Assembly: GCF_022012305.1 (NCBI RefSeq)
Contig: NZ_JAKLTM010000001.1
Coordinates: 806,001-870,000, forward strand
Reading direction: 5' to 3'
Length of the DNA stretch: 64,000 nucleotides
DNA from: Ramlibacter paludis
Lineage (GTDB): Bacteria; Pseudomonadota; Gammaproteobacteria; Burkholderiales; Burkholderiaceae_C
Notes under the pieces: generated by a model
Told to the model about the DNA's origin: nothing
The model's database searches: none
Seen by the model: the letters and a program-made list of their open reading frames with translations, nothing else
Program-made: the position numbers and the translations under genes
Shown here: positions 46,179-55,614 of the stretch, piece by piece
Layout of the letters: each line of letters opens with the position of its first letter
Numbering within the stretch: the first letter of the stretch is position 1

Positions 46179-46477
46179 CGCGGCCTCCGGAGCAATGCAG
46201 ACAGGATGCTTCAATCTGGAGCGATACGCAATAAGTATGCGCGGTCATTCCTCCGGAGGATGCGATGTTAATTTTGAGGACTGCCCGCAACGTTGGCGTG
46301 ACAGAGTCTTGAATGGAGTCTGCGATCCGAACTCACGTTTTGATACAGTAGGCACGTCGCGCCCGCCAGTCGAGAGATTCGTCCGGGCTCGATAGTCCAG
46401 CCACTAGCGAACGGTGCCCTTGCGGGGGCGACTTCAGTTGGCTGAGCGACCGCTTCATTTCTCCTTAAGGAACAAGC
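46179..46477. other. Leader region of the polysaccharide locus
   Basis: Nearly 300 non-coding bases separate the divergent HtrA-like gene and manC. The region is visibly richer in A and T than its flanks. It holds the perfect palindrome at 46249-46260 and the manC ribosome site (CTTAAGGAAC). No convincing -35/-10 pair or JUMPstart/ops element was found, so the promoter is unlocated. Confidence 0.5.
46249..46260. promoter_or_regulatory. Perfect 12-base palindrome upstream of the polysaccharide locus
   Basis: TCCTCCGGAGGA is fully symmetric and lies 71 bases before the HtrA-like start and 218 before manC. It contains GGAGG on both strands, so chance is possible, but no ORF start follows at ribosome-site distance. 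It is a candidate operator. Confidence 0.35.
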
Positions 46478-47896
46478 ATGATCACCCCAGTCGTCCTGTG
46501 CGGCGGCTCCGGCACGCGCCTGTGGCCCCTCAGCCGCAAGTCCTTCCCGAAGCAGTTCGTTCCCCTGGTGGGCGACAAGAGCCTGCTGCAGCTGACGCTC
46601 GAGCGCGTTTCCAGCCTCGGCCCGCGGGTCATGGCGGTCGCGGCCGAGGACCATCGCTTCCTGGTGGCCGAAATGCTGCCGCGCGCGTTCGGCAACGGCA
46701 CCGTGATCCTGGAACCCGTGGCCCGCAACACGGCGGCGGCCATGGCGCTGGCCGCCCTGCGGGCCAAGCCCGACGAACTGCTGCTGTTCTGCCCGGCGGA
46801 TCACTACATTCCGGGCATCGACGAGTTCGTCGCCACCATCCGCGCGGGGATTCCCGCGGCGCAGGCGGGCGCCATCGTCACCTTCGGCGTGATGCCGACG
46901 TTTCCCAGCACCGCCTACGGCTACATCGCCCAGGGCGCCGAGCGCGGCGACGGCAGCCGCCAGGTGGCCCGCTTCATTGAGAAGCCGGACGCCGCCTCCG
47001 CCCAGCAACTGCTGCTGCAAGGCGGCGTGCTGTGGAACGCCGGCATCTTCCTCACCCGGGCGGACGCGCTGCTGCAGGCGCTGCGCACGCACGCGCCCGA
47101 CATCCTGGCCTCGTGCGAGGCGGCCGACGCCGCGGCGCGTTCGGAACAGGTGGCCAACAGCGCGCCCGAGACCGAATTCGTGCGCCCGGCGCGCGCGGCC
47201 CTGGAAACCTGCCGTTCCCAGAGCATCGACTACGCCGTGATGGAAAAGCACCGCGACGTCTGCGTGCTGCCCTTCAACGGCCAGTGGAGCGACGTCGGCA
47301 GCTGGAACGCCGTGGCCGACCTGGCCAAGCCGGACGCCGACGGCAACCGCGTGCACGGCCAGGGCATCGTGCAGGGCGCGCGCGGCACCTTCATCCATGC
47401 CCCGCATCGCCCGGTCGTCGCGCTGGGCACGCGCGACCTGCTGATCATCGACACCCCCGACGCCGTGCTGGTGGCCGACCGCGGGTGCGCCGAACAGGTG
47501 AAGGACGTGGTGGCTGCCCTGGAGAAGGCCGAGGCCTCCCAGGCCGTCCTGCATCGCAAGGTCGTGCGCCCCTGGGGCTGGTACGACAGCGTCGATGCCG
47601 GCGAGCGCTTCCAGGTCAAGCGCATCGGCGTCAAGCCCGGTGCGTCGCTCAGCCTGCAGAAGCACCACCACCGGGCCGAACACTGGGTGGTGGTCAAGGG
47701 AACGGCGCAGGTGACGCGCGGCAGCGAGACCTTCCTGCTGAGCGAGAACCAGTCCACCTATATTCCGATCGGCGAAGTCCACCGGCTGCACAACCCGGGC
47801 AAGATGGAGCTGGAAATGATCGAAGTGCAGTCCGGGGGCTACCTGGGCGAGGACGACATCGTCCGGCTCGAAGATACCTATGGCAGGGCGTCCTGA
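46478..47896 (+). CDS. manC: Mannose-1-phosphate guanylyltransferase / mannose-6-phosphate isomerase
   Basis: A 472-residue bifunctional enzyme giving GDP-mannose. The nucleotidyltransferase domain has the signature [21 protein letters not shown] (shown from residue 6) and FIEKPD. The C-terminal cupin domain (about 350-470) has [30 protein letters not shown] and [10 protein letters not shown], with the metal-binding His/Glu of type II isomerases. It is the first gene of the polysaccharide locus. AAGGAAC lies before the ATG. GDP-mannose feeds gmd-fcl and mannosyltransferases. Confidence 0.96.
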   Translation: MITPVVLCGGSGTRLWPLSRKSFPKQFVPLVGDKSLLQLTLERVSSLGPRVMAVAAEDHRFLVAEMLPRAFGNGTVILEPVARNTAAAMALAALRAKPDELLLFCPADHYIPGIDEFVATIRAGIPAAQAGAIVTFGVMPTFPSTAYGYIAQGAERGDGSRQVARFIEKPDAASAQQLLLQGGVLWNAGIFLTRADALLQALRTHAPDILASCEAADAAARSEQVANSAPETEFVRPARAALETCRSQSIDYAVMEKHRDVCVLPFNGQWSDVGSWNAVADLAKPDADGNRVHGQGIVQGARGTFIHAPHRPVVALGTRDLLIIDTPDAVLVADRGCAEQVKDVVAALEKAEASQAVLHRKVVRPWGWYDSVDAGERFQVKRIGVKPGASLSLQKHHHRAEHWVVVKGTAQVTRGSETFLLSENQSTYIPIGEVHRLHNPGKMELEMIEVQSGGYLGEDDIVRLEDTYGRAS

Positions 47897-47910
47897 GGAC
47901 GGAGCAACAA

Positions 47911-48873
47911 GTGAAGCAGGGATCCAGGATATTCGTCGCGGGCCACCGCGGCATGGTCGGCAGCGCCATCGTGCGCCGCCTGCTGGCGGCGGGCCACGCG
48001 CCTGAGAGCATCGTCACGCGCACGCACGCGGAACTGGACCTCACGGACCAGGCGGCGGTGCGGGCGTTCTTCGAAGCTGAGCGCCCGGACCAGGTGTACC
48101 TGGCCGCGGCCAAGGTGGGCGGCATCCACGCCAACAACACCTACCCGGCCGATTTCATCTACGTGAACCTGATGATCCAGGCCAACGTGGTGCAGTCGTC
48201 CTTCGCCACCGGCGTGCGCAAGCTGCTGTTCCTGGGCAGCAGCTGCATCTACCCCAAGCTGGCGCCGCAACCCATGCGCGAGGACGCGCTGCTGACCGGC
48301 ACGCTGGAAGCCACCAACGAGGCCTACGCGATCGCCAAGATCGCCGGCATCAAGCTGTGCGAGAGCTACAACCGCCAGCACGGCGTGGACTACCGCTCCG
48401 TGATGCCGACCAACCTGTACGGGCCCGGCGACAACTACCACCCGGAGAACTCGCACGTTGTGCCGGCGCTGCTCCGCCGCTTCCACGAAGCCAAGCTCGC
48501 CCAGGCGCCGGTGGTCACCATCTGGGGCACGGGCACGCCCTTGCGCGAGTTCCTGCACGTGGACGACATGGCCGCCGCCAGCGTGCACGTGATGGACCTG
48601 GACCCCGCGATCTATGCGCAGCACACGCAACCCATGCTGAGCCACATCAACGTCGGCTCGGGCGAGGAATTGAGCATCGCCGACCTGGCCCGCACCGTCG
48701 GGCGCGTGGTCGGCTACAGCGGCGACATCCGGTTCGACACCACGAAACCGGACGGCACGCCGCGCAAGCTGATGGACAGCGGCCGCCTGCGCGGCCTCGG
48801 CTGGACGCCGCGCGTCGGCCTGGCCGAGGGCCTCGCCGACGCCTACCGAGATTTCTTGGAGAAAACCGAATGA
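47911..48873 (+). CDS. fcl: GDP-L-fucose synthase
   Basis: A 320-residue SDR that epimerises and reduces GDP-4-keto-6-deoxymannose to GDP-L-fucose. The NADP motif is [19 protein letters not shown] supplies the catalytic Ser and YAIAKIAG the Tyr and Lys. [20 protein letters not shown] is the typical substrate segment. The start is GTG with GGAG 7 bases before it; no closer ATG exists. The stop overlaps the gmd ATG (ATGA). The product suggests fucose in the polymer. Confidence 0.94.
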   Translation: MKQGSRIFVAGHRGMVGSAIVRRLLAAGHAPESIVTRTHAELDLTDQAAVRAFFEAERPDQVYLAAAKVGGIHANNTYPADFIYVNLMIQANVVQSSFATGVRKLLFLGSSCIYPKLAPQPMREDALLTGTLEATNEAYAIAKIAGIKLCESYNRQHGVDYRSVMPTNLYGPGDNYHPENSHVVPALLRRFHEAKLAQAPVVTIWGTGTPLREFLHVDDMAAASVHVMDLDPAIYAQHTQPMLSHINVGSGEELSIADLARTVGRVVGYSGDIRFDTTKPDGTPRKLMDSGRLRGLGWTPRVGLAEGLADAYRDFLEKTE

Positions 48874-49991
48874 ATCGCAAGGTCGCCCTGATCACGGGCA
48901 TCACGGGACAGGACGGGTCGTACCTGGCCGAGTTCCTGCTGGAGAAGGGCTACATCGTCCACGGCATCAAGCGCCGCGCCAGCTTGTTCAACACCCAGCG
49001 CGTCGATGCGATCTACCAGGATCCGCACGTGCCGGATGCCCATTTCAAGCTGCACTACGGCGACCTGTCGGACACCAGCAACCTGATCCGCATCATCCAG
49101 GAAACGCAGCCGGACGAGATCTACAACCTCGGCGCCATGAGCCACGTGGCCGTGAGCTTCGAGAGCCCGGAGTACACGGCCGACGTCGATGGGACGGGCA
49201 CGCTGCGCATCCTCGAGGCGATCCGCATCCTGGGCCTGCAGAAGAAGACCCGCTTCTACCAGGCCTCCACCTCCGAGCTGTACGGCTTGGTGCAGGAAAC
49301 GCCGCAGAAGGAAACCACGCCCTTCTATCCGCGCAGCCCCTACGCTGTGGCGAAGCTGTACGCGTACTGGATCACGGTGAACTACCGCGAGGCCTACGGC
49401 ATGTACGCCTGCAACGGCATCCTGTTCAACCACGAGAGCCCGCGCCGCGGCGAGACCTTCGTGACGCGCAAGATCACCCGGGGCCTGGCCAACATCGGCC
49501 AGGGCCTGGAAGAGTGCCTGTACATGGGCAACATGGACGCGCTGCGCGACTGGGGCCATGCCAAGGACTACGTGCGCATGCAGTGGCTGATGCTGCAGCA
49601 GGAGAAGCCCGAGGACTTCGTGATCGCGACCGGCGTTCAATACAGCGTGCGCCAGTTCATCGCCTGGAGCGCCGCGGAACTGGGAATTACGCTGCGCTTC
49701 GAAGGTGAGGGTGTGTCCGAGGTCGGCGTGGTGGTCGACGTGCAGGGCGACAAGGCCCCGGCCGTCACGCCCGGACAAACCGTGGTGCGCATTGATCCGC
49801 GCTATTTCCGGCCAACCGAGGTGGAAACCCTGCTGGGCGACCCTACCAAGGCAAAGGAGAAGCTGGGCTGGGTGCCGGAGATCACGGTGCAGCAGATGTG
49901 CGCCGAAATGGTTGCCAACGACCTCGACGAAGCGCGCCGCCACGCCCTGCTTAAGACGCATGGCTACGATGTGAAGGTGAGCATGGAATAG
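48870..49991 (+). CDS. gmd: GDP-mannose 4,6-dehydratase
   Basis: A 373-residue SDR making GDP-4-keto-6-deoxymannose. Signatures are [34 protein letters not shown], the catalytic Thr/Glu in ASTSELYG, the Tyr-Lys of [10 protein letters not shown], and [20 protein letters not shown]. The length is standard. It is coupled to fcl. Together with manC it provides GDP-sugars; the same keto intermediate could also lead to rhamnose or perosamine, but fcl points to fucose. Confidence 0.96.
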   Translation: MNRKVALITGITGQDGSYLAEFLLEKGYIVHGIKRRASLFNTQRVDAIYQDPHVPDAHFKLHYGDLSDTSNLIRIIQETQPDEIYNLGAMSHVAVSFESPEYTADVDGTGTLRILEAIRILGLQKKTRFYQASTSELYGLVQETPQKETTPFYPRSPYAVAKLYAYWITVNYREAYGMYACNGILFNHESPRRGETFVTRKITRGLANIGQGLEECLYMGNMDALRDWGHAKDYVRMQWLMLQQEKPEDFVIATGVQYSVRQFIAWSAAELGITLRFEGEGVSEVGVVVDVQGDKAPAVTPGQTVVRIDPRYFRPTEVETLLGDPTKAKEKLGWVPEITVQQMCAEMVANDLDEARRHALLKTHGYDVKVSME

Positions 49992-50119
49992 GGACGCCCC
50001 GGCGCGGATAAAAATGAAACGCGCCGCGTTCCGGTTGGAATGAATTGGTGGAAACTGTCCGGATGGGAGCAGGAGCGAACGCAACCCGCGGACCGACATG
50101 AGAGCAATTGGAGGTACGG

Positions 50120-51109
50120 ATGGCTGAATCGGAAGTGACGACTGCAGGCGGTTCCGCCCGGCCCGCAGTGAGTGTCATCATCCGCACCTACAACGAAGCG
50201 AAGTACCTGGACGAACTCCTTTCAGGCATCGCTGCCCAGGAGCGAGCGGATTTCGACGTCGAGGTAGTGCTGGTGGACTCGGGCTCCACGGATGGCACGT
50301 TGGACATCGCGAGGCGCCACGGCGCGCGGATCGTGCACATCCGCAAGGAAGACTTCACCTTCGGGCGTTCCCTGAATGTGGGGTGCCGCGCCGCGGCGGG
50401 ACTCGTGTTCGTGATGATCAGCGGTCACTGCGTTCCTGCGTCGCCCACGTGGCTGAAGGAATTGGTGCGCCCCCTTCTCGACGACGGCGTTTCCTGCTCG
50501 TACGGTCGGCAGATCGGGCGCGACACCACGAAGTTTTCCGAAGGGCAACTCTTGGCGAAATACTTTCCGGAGTATTCCAAGCCGAAGCAGGAAGGCTTCT
50601 TCTGCAACAACGCGAACGCCGCGGTGCGCCGCGAGGTCTGGGAGCGCTTTGCCTACAATGAAGAGTTGACCGGGCTGGAGGATATGTATCTTGCCCGGCA
50701 GATCCAGGAAAGCGGAGGCACGCTCAGCTACGTTGCCAGCGCCGGCGTCTTTCACATCCACGATGAGAGCTGGCGCCAGGTCCGTGTGCGCTATGAGCGG
50801 GAGGCCGTGGCCTTGCAGCGGATCCTTCCGAACGTGCACTTCAACCTGCTGGACTTCCTGGTCTATTTCGTCACCGCGTCTTTCCAGGACATCCTGGCTG
50901 CCGCGCGCATCGGTCGCCTCGGGCGGGAATTCGGGGCCATCCTGAAGTTCCGGTCCATGCAGTACTGGGGGACCTATCGGGGCTCGCGCCGGCACCGCCT
51001 GGTGTCGGCCGCGCAGAAGCACACGTATTTCTATGCGAAGGATGTGGAGAGAGAAAAGTATGTCAAAGAAAAAGATCGTTGCTTTGTTGCCCATGAAGGC
51101 CAACAGTGA
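50120..51109 (+). CDS. Family 2 glycosyltransferase
   Basis: A 329-residue GT-A enzyme. The nucleotide-binding start is VSVIIRTYNEAKYLDELLSG, followed by VEVVLVDSGSTDGTLDIA. An acceptor-side motif, ELTGLEDMYLARQIQ, supplies the general-base region. A hydrophobic amphipathic stretch near 250-270 suggests membrane association. TTGGAGG precedes the ATG. It adds one sugar to the lipid-linked repeat unit; donor and linkage are unknown. It lies 128 bases after gmd, and its 3' end overlaps the next gene by 50 bases. Confidence 0.87.
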   Translation: MAESEVTTAGGSARPAVSVIIRTYNEAKYLDELLSGIAAQERADFDVEVVLVDSGSTDGTLDIARRHGARIVHIRKEDFTFGRSLNVGCRAAAGLVFVMISGHCVPASPTWLKELVRPLLDDGVSCSYGRQIGRDTTKFSEGQLLAKYFPEYSKPKQEGFFCNNANAAVRREVWERFAYNEELTGLEDMYLARQIQESGGTLSYVASAGVFHIHDESWRQVRVRYEREAVALQRILPNVHFNLLDFLVYFVTASFQDILAAARIGRLGREFGAILKFRSMQYWGTYRGSRRHRLVSAAQKHTYFYAKDVEREKYVKEKDRCFVAHEGQQ

Positions 51110-51752
51110 ACGAGTGAAGGGCAAGAATTTTCGGGAATTCTCCGGCAAGCCGCTGTTCCGCTGGATCCTCGACTCGCTGCTGGAAGTTGAGGAGATCGAC
51201 CAGGTCATCATCAACACGGACGCCCGGCACATCCTCGCGTCGAACGGCCTCGTGGACGCCGCCCGAGTGATGATCCGGGACCGCCGACCTGAAATCTGCG
51301 GCGACTTCGTGAGCATGAACAAGGTGATTGCCGACGACCTGGAAAACGTGGAGGCATCGGTCTACCTGATGACGCACACCACCAACCCGTTCCTGTCGTC
51401 CGGCACTATCCGCAAGTGCATCGCGGAGTACCAGGCCGGCGTGGCTGCGGGCACCGCGGATTCGCTGTTCACGGTGGACCGCATTCAGACGCGCTTCTAC
51501 AAGGCGGACGGTTCGGCGGTCAATCACGACCCGAACAACCTGATCCGCACGCAGGACCTGGAACCCTGGTACGAGGAAAACTCCAACCTTTACATCTTCA
51601 GCCGCGAGAGCTTCGCCCGTACGGATGCGCGCATCGGCACGAAGCCGATCCTGTTCGTCGGCCCCCGGATAGAGTCGATCGACATCGACGACCAGGAGGA
51701 CTGGAATTTCGCGGAAATCGCGGCGCAATACCTGGAGAAACACGATGTCTGA
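51060..51752 (+). CDS. Acylneuraminate-cytidylyltransferase-like protein
   Basis: A 230-residue enzyme of the CMP-sugar synthetase family. It has the CTP loop LLPMKANSERVKGKNFREFS (8-27), where classical NeuA has PARGGSKR, plus INTDA and the metal-site region SIDIDDQEDWNFAE. The family couples CTP to nonulosonic or related 2-keto acids, giving CMP-sugars. The loop differs enough that the substrate is open. The start is the ATG with GGAGAGAG upstream, inside the end of the GT2 gene. No NeuB-type synthase is in the window. It overlaps the dehydrogenase gene by 8 bases. Confidence 0.85.
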   Translation: MSKKKIVALLPMKANSERVKGKNFREFSGKPLFRWILDSLLEVEEIDQVIINTDARHILASNGLVDAARVMIRDRRPEICGDFVSMNKVIADDLENVEASVYLMTHTTNPFLSSGTIRKCIAEYQAGVAAGTADSLFTVDRIQTRFYKADGSAVNHDPNNLIRTQDLEPWYEENSNLYIFSRESFARTDARIGTKPILFVGPRIESIDIDDQEDWNFAEIAAQYLEKHDV

Positions 51753-52692
51753 GCCGAAGCGCATCCTTGTGACATGTCCCCCGATGCTGCGGATGATGCC
51801 GCAGTTGCAGGCCCTGTTCAAAGGCAGGAACGTCCAGCTCACGACGCCGGAAGTCGTGCAGATCCTTTCGGTGGAACAGCTCAAGGAAATCGTTCCGCAG
51901 CATGACGGGTGGATCATCGGCGACGACCCGGCAACGCGCGAAGTGTTCGTTGCAGGCAAGGCCGGCCGACTGCGCGCGGCCGTCAAGTGGGGCGTTGGCG
52001 TGGACAACGTCGACTTCGCGGCCTGCAAGGATCTCGAGATCCCGATCGTCAACACCCCTGGCATGTTCGGCCAGGAGGTCGCCGACGTAGGCGTCGGATA
52101 TGTGATCGCCCTCGCGCGCGAGACCTTCGCGATCGACCACGGCGTGCGCAACGGCGAATGGCCGAAGCCGCGTGGCATCTCGTTGGCCGGCAGGAAGTGC
52201 GCCGTGCTGGGCATGGGCGACATCGGCCGCAACGTCGCCAAGCGGCTCGCCGCGTGCGGCATGGAAATCATTGGCTACGACCCGGTTGCCACGCAGGACA
52301 GCGTGCCGGCCGGCGTGAAGCTGCAAACTTGGCCAAAAGAGCTGGGAGAGGCGGACTTCCTAGTCGTCACCTGCGCGCTGACTCCTTCGTCGCTTCACAT
52401 GGTGAACGCCGCTTCCCTTGCGCAAATGAAGCCCGGCGTTCGCGTGGTGAATGTGGCACGCGGTCCCATCATCGACGAGGCAGCCTTGGTTGCAGCCCTG
52501 CGCTCGGGGCATGTGCACTCGGCCGCTGTCGACGTGTTCGAAGTGGAACCGCTGCCTGTCGATTCGCAGCTCCGGGAGTTCGGCTGGCGCTGCCTGTTCG
52601 GTTCGCACAATGGATCCAACACGGCCGACGCGGTGCTGCGCACGAGCCAGATTGCCGTGCAGAAGCTTTACGGTTTCCTCGGCGTGCAATGA
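51745..52692 (+). CDS. D-isomer 2-hydroxyacid dehydrogenase family protein
   Basis: A 315-residue NAD-dependent enzyme resembling phosphoglycerate dehydrogenase. The Rossmann motif is VLGMGDIGRNVAKRL. The catalytic Arg lies in NVARGPIIDE, the Glu in DVFEVEPLP and the His in FGSHNGSNT. It would interconvert a 2-keto acid and a D-2-hydroxy acid. Sitting in an overlapping run between a cytidylyltransferase gene and an SDR gene, it probably helps to make the activated acid sugar or an acidic substituent such as glycerate or lactate. No ACT domain of serine-type PGDH is present. Confidence 0.88.
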   Translation: MSEPKRILVTCPPMLRMMPQLQALFKGRNVQLTTPEVVQILSVEQLKEIVPQHDGWIIGDDPATREVFVAGKAGRLRAAVKWGVGVDNVDFAACKDLEIPIVNTPGMFGQEVADVGVGYVIALARETFAIDHGVRNGEWPKPRGISLAGRKCAVLGMGDIGRNVAKRLAACGMEIIGYDPVATQDSVPAGVKLQTWPKELGEADFLVVTCALTPSSLHMVNAASLAQMKPGVRVVNVARGPIIDEAALVAALRSGHVHSAAVDVFEVEPLPVDSQLREFGWRCLFGSHNGSNTADAVLRTSQIAVQKLYGFLGVQ

Positions 52693-53429
52693 CCCGGCTG
52701 GCGGTGATCACGGGGTGCTCGGGCGGCATCGGCAATGCGATGGTCGCCCGTTTCCTGGCGGGGAGCTACCGGGTGGTCGGCCTCGACCGCAGGAAACCGG
52801 ATGGTGCCGCCCCCAGCACTTTTGTCGAAACGGACCTGCAGCGTTTTGCGCGTGACGAGCAATATCGAACCGGGATCGTCGATCGCGTAACCGAGGTTGC
52901 AACGGGGGGCATGGTGCATGCTCTCGTGAATAACGCGGCCGAGCAGATACTGGCTGCAACTGCGGACATCGCCCCGGCGCAGTGGCAGGCGACGATGGAC
53001 GTGAACGTTACGGCGCCGTTCCTGTTGGTGCAGGCTTTATTGCCGCAACTGGCGAACGCGCGGGGCAGCATCATCAACATCGCAAGCATCCATGCCCTGC
53101 TGACGAAGCCGGGCTTTGCCGCCTATGCGACAAGCAAGGCAGCGCTCGTGGGTCTGACCCGCGCGCTCGCGGTGGACCTCGGCGATCGCATCCGTGTGAA
53201 CGCCATTTGCCCTGCCGCGATAGCCACGCCCATGCTGATCGAAGGACTCAAGAGCCGGCCCAAGGCGCTGGAGCAACTCAATAGCTATCACCCGACGCAG
53301 GCGATCGGGCGGCCGGAGGAAACGGCAGACCTCGCCTTCGCCATGTGTGCGGACACCCTGCCTTTCCTGAACGGGTCGGTGGTGAACCTGGATGGGGGCA
53401 TCGGGAGCCGGCTGCATGACCCGGTGTAA
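52689..53429 (+). CDS. Short-chain dehydrogenase/reductase
   Basis: A 246-residue classical SDR. The cofactor motif is TGCSGGIG (9-16), followed by NNAA, catalytic Ser in NIASIHA, Tyr and Lys in YATSK, and a typical C-terminal LNGSVVNLDGG. It reduces a keto group or oxidises an alcohol on an unknown substrate, probably within the same pathway as the two preceding genes. Its ATG overlaps the previous stop (ATGA). Confidence 0.88.
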   Translation: MTRLAVITGCSGGIGNAMVARFLAGSYRVVGLDRRKPDGAAPSTFVETDLQRFARDEQYRTGIVDRVTEVATGGMVHALVNNAAEQILAATADIAPAQWQATMDVNVTAPFLLVQALLPQLANARGSIINIASIHALLTKPGFAAYATSKAALVGLTRALAVDLGDRIRVNAICPAAIATPMLIEGLKSRPKALEQLNSYHPTQAIGRPEETADLAFAMCADTLPFLNGSVVNLDGGIGSRLHDPV

Positions 53430-53438
53430 CGCGCGGCG

Positions 53439-54827
53439 ATGGGACGCAGTCCGATGGCCGGTTGCCAGGCGCTCGTGAAGCCATTCAGCGGCCTGCGCGT
53501 GCTTCAACTTTTCCGTTCACCCGCCATCGCGAGCTGGTTGGCACTCGCGTGCCGGATCGCGGCAGCCCTGGCCGTATTCCCCATCGTGTTGGCGGCGCTG
53601 TCCCCAGCCGAAGGCGCTGCCTATCTGCTGTTCGGCGTGATTCTCTCCCTGGTGGGCATCCTGGACTTCGGGCTGAACCCGACGTTCACGCGGCACATTG
53701 CGTCCGCGCGGGGAAGACAGGCAGAAGTGGCCGAGAGCACGGCTGGCGCGCATTGGGCTTATGGCCGCCTTGTCGCAGTGGTTGCGTTCATCTTCCTGCC
53801 CGTCCTGACGTTTATAGTTCGACCTCGCCTGGGCGGCCTGCCCGATACAAGTCACGCCTGGGCGGCATGGGCGGCGTGCATGGCCGCCCTGCTGCTCTCG
53901 ACCCATGCGAACCTCTACATCGCGGTGCTGAGCGGCAATGAGCGCGTAGTGGAAGTGCGGTGGATGGAGACCATCGTCTCGCTCTTGAGCGTTGGCACAG
54001 CCATCGCTGCGGCAAGAACGCCGTGGCCGCTTGTCGCCGTCACGACGGCCAACCTTGGCACCTCGGCGCTCTTCTGGTGCTTGCTACGCCGCCGCACCAA
54101 GTCGTTGCCCGTGGTCGACGGCGCGGACGGGCGCGCCTATGCGCGTCGATGCTGGCCGGACATCTGGAAATCGGGTACGGGGGTGGCTCTTAGCCTGGGA
54201 GTCGCGGCACTGATTACAGTCTTCGTGGGCAGTGTGGTATCGGCTGTGGTGGCGGGCCCGTTCCTGTTGGCGACGCGCATCGTACAGATCGTCGGCAACG
54301 CCTCGCAAGCCCTGTTCTATCCGTACCTGCCCACCTTCGCGCGGCAACTGGCCGAAGGGCACATAATTGGCCGGGCGCTCATGTTCCGCTATCTCGGTGC
54401 CCTTGTGGTCGTGCCACTGGCGGCAGCCGGCGCACAAGTTGTGTTTGGGAGGATTCTCACCAAGGCCAATGCAAGCGTTGGATTTCCCGACGCGGCGCTC
54501 TGGGCGCTGCTGGTTGCCGCCACCTATGCAGAACGCGCCGTCGGCATGCACACTCAGATTTCCGCCCTTCAGGGGAGAATCAATTGGCATGTAGTCAACG
54601 CCCTCGGGTCTTGCGGATTTGTCGTGTTTGCCGCGCTGTTGTGGCCCCCTCTAGGCATCCTCGCATTGCCGCTGGGGCGGATCTTGGCCTATACCTTCCT
54701 GAGTTACCCGATTTCCGTCACGGAGAGTCGCTCGATGCTTGATGCCTCTTGGTGGAAGTTCGAGCTCGCTGGTGCGGCGGGCCTGCTGCTGTTTGGGATG
54801 TATGTTTGGTGGGGTGCTGCCCAATGA
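53439..54827 (+). CDS. Wzx-like polysaccharide flippase
   Basis: A 462-residue protein with about twelve membrane helices and the loose pattern of the polysaccharide-transporter superfamily. Near the start it has AAYLLFGVILSLVGILDFGLNPTFTRHIA, and in the middle VSAVVAGPFLLATRIVQIVG. It would flip lipid-linked repeat units to the periplasmic side for polymerisation. An ATG five codons downstream is an alternative start. Its stop overlaps the next ATG (ATGA), tying it to the GH12 gene. Assignment rests on topology and position. Confidence 0.8.
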   Translation: MGRSPMAGCQALVKPFSGLRVLQLFRSPAIASWLALACRIAAALAVFPIVLAALSPAEGAAYLLFGVILSLVGILDFGLNPTFTRHIASARGRQAEVAESTAGAHWAYGRLVAVVAFIFLPVLTFIVRPRLGGLPDTSHAWAAWAACMAALLLSTHANLYIAVLSGNERVVEVRWMETIVSLLSVGTAIAAARTPWPLVAVTTANLGTSALFWCLLRRRTKSLPVVDGADGRAYARRCWPDIWKSGTGVALSLGVAALITVFVGSVVSAVVAGPFLLATRIVQIVGNASQALFYPYLPTFARQLAEGHIIGRALMFRYLGALVVVPLAAAGAQVVFGRILTKANASVGFPDAALWALLVAATYAERAVGMHTQISALQGRINWHVVNALGSCGFVVFAALLWPPLGILALPLGRILAYTFLSYPISVTESRSMLDASWWKFELAGAAGLLLFGMYVWWGAAQ

Positions 54828-55606
54828 CATTCGCCGCTGGTTTTTCAACTGCGTCCGCGCAACGATGCGGGGCTCTTGTCGTGTTGATGTTGCTGGCAGT
54901 TCAGTCAGCACTGGCACAGACGACTTGCGAAAACTTCGGATTCATCCCGAAGGGCACCAAGCACGTCTACAACAATGTGTGGGGAGCCGCTGCGAAGATC
55001 GACCCCGTCACGGGACACTCCCAATGCGTCGCGGTCGATGAATCCTCAGTGCGGTTCGAATGGAGAAATTTCCCCAGCGGCAGAGGTCAGGTCAAGTCGT
55101 ACCCGCACGTGACAGTCGGCTGGGATTGGGACGGGAAGATTACCAAGGAGAGCATCTTCCCAATGGGGGTGGCCAGGGCCGAGAGCCTGCAGTCCGACTT
55201 CGCCGTAGAAATGTCCGCCATTGGACGCTACAACCTGGGATTCGACATATGGCTCTCGAGAACATCAAAAGTAAGCGAGCCGCGGGAGGAACTGACTCAC
55301 GAGATCATGATCTGGACCGCGAGCCAGGGCATGAAGCAATACCATCCCGCAATAGGTTCTCTGACTGTGGCCGGACGCACGTTTGACCTCCACACGAGCA
55401 GTACGCAAGAGGGTAAGTGGCGCTACATCGCATATGTCGCGCGCGAGCCGATGACAAAGGGAACTTTGCCGGTCGGCGCTTTTTTTGCCGACTTGAGAAG
55501 GAAGGGCCTACTGAAAGGCGATGAAATCATTCACGGCGTTTCGTTCGGGAATGAAATCGTAGAAGGCCAAGGTGCTTCCACTCTCCGTGCATTCGATGTG
55601 CGTTAG
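54824..55606 (+). CDS. Secreted GH12 endoglucanase-like glycoside hydrolase
   Basis: A 260-residue exported enzyme with a signal peptide ending ALA (about 1-31). The mature part has GH12 hallmarks: VYNNVWGA (49-56), the Cys pair 35/68, SYPHVTVGW (92-100), FDIWLSR (140-146), nucleophile Glu160 in HEIMIW and acid/base Glu244 in FGNEIVEG. GH12 enzymes cut beta-1,4-glucan, xyloglucan or mixed-linkage glucan with retention. Its ATG overlaps the flippase stop, so it is co-translated with export machinery. It probably trims or releases the polymer in the periplasm or outside, though scavenging of plant glucan cannot be excluded. Confidence 0.85.
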   Translation: MTFAAGFSTASAQRCGALVVLMLLAVQSALAQTTCENFGFIPKGTKHVYNNVWGAAAKIDPVTGHSQCVAVDESSVRFEWRNFPSGRGQVKSYPHVTVGWDWDGKITKESIFPMGVARAESLQSDFAVEMSAIGRYNLGFDIWLSRTSKVSEPREELTHEIMIWTASQGMKQYHPAIGSLTVAGRTFDLHTSSTQEGKWRYIAYVAREPMTKGTLPVGAFFADLRRKGLLKGDEIIHGVSFGNEIVEGQGASTLRAFDVR

Positions 55607-55614
55607 GCACCTGT

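Noticed and set aside
46179..46477. JUMPstart/ops antitermination element or sigma-54 promoter before manC
   Set aside because: No GGCGGTAG-type ops core and no properly spaced GG-N10-GC pair was found.
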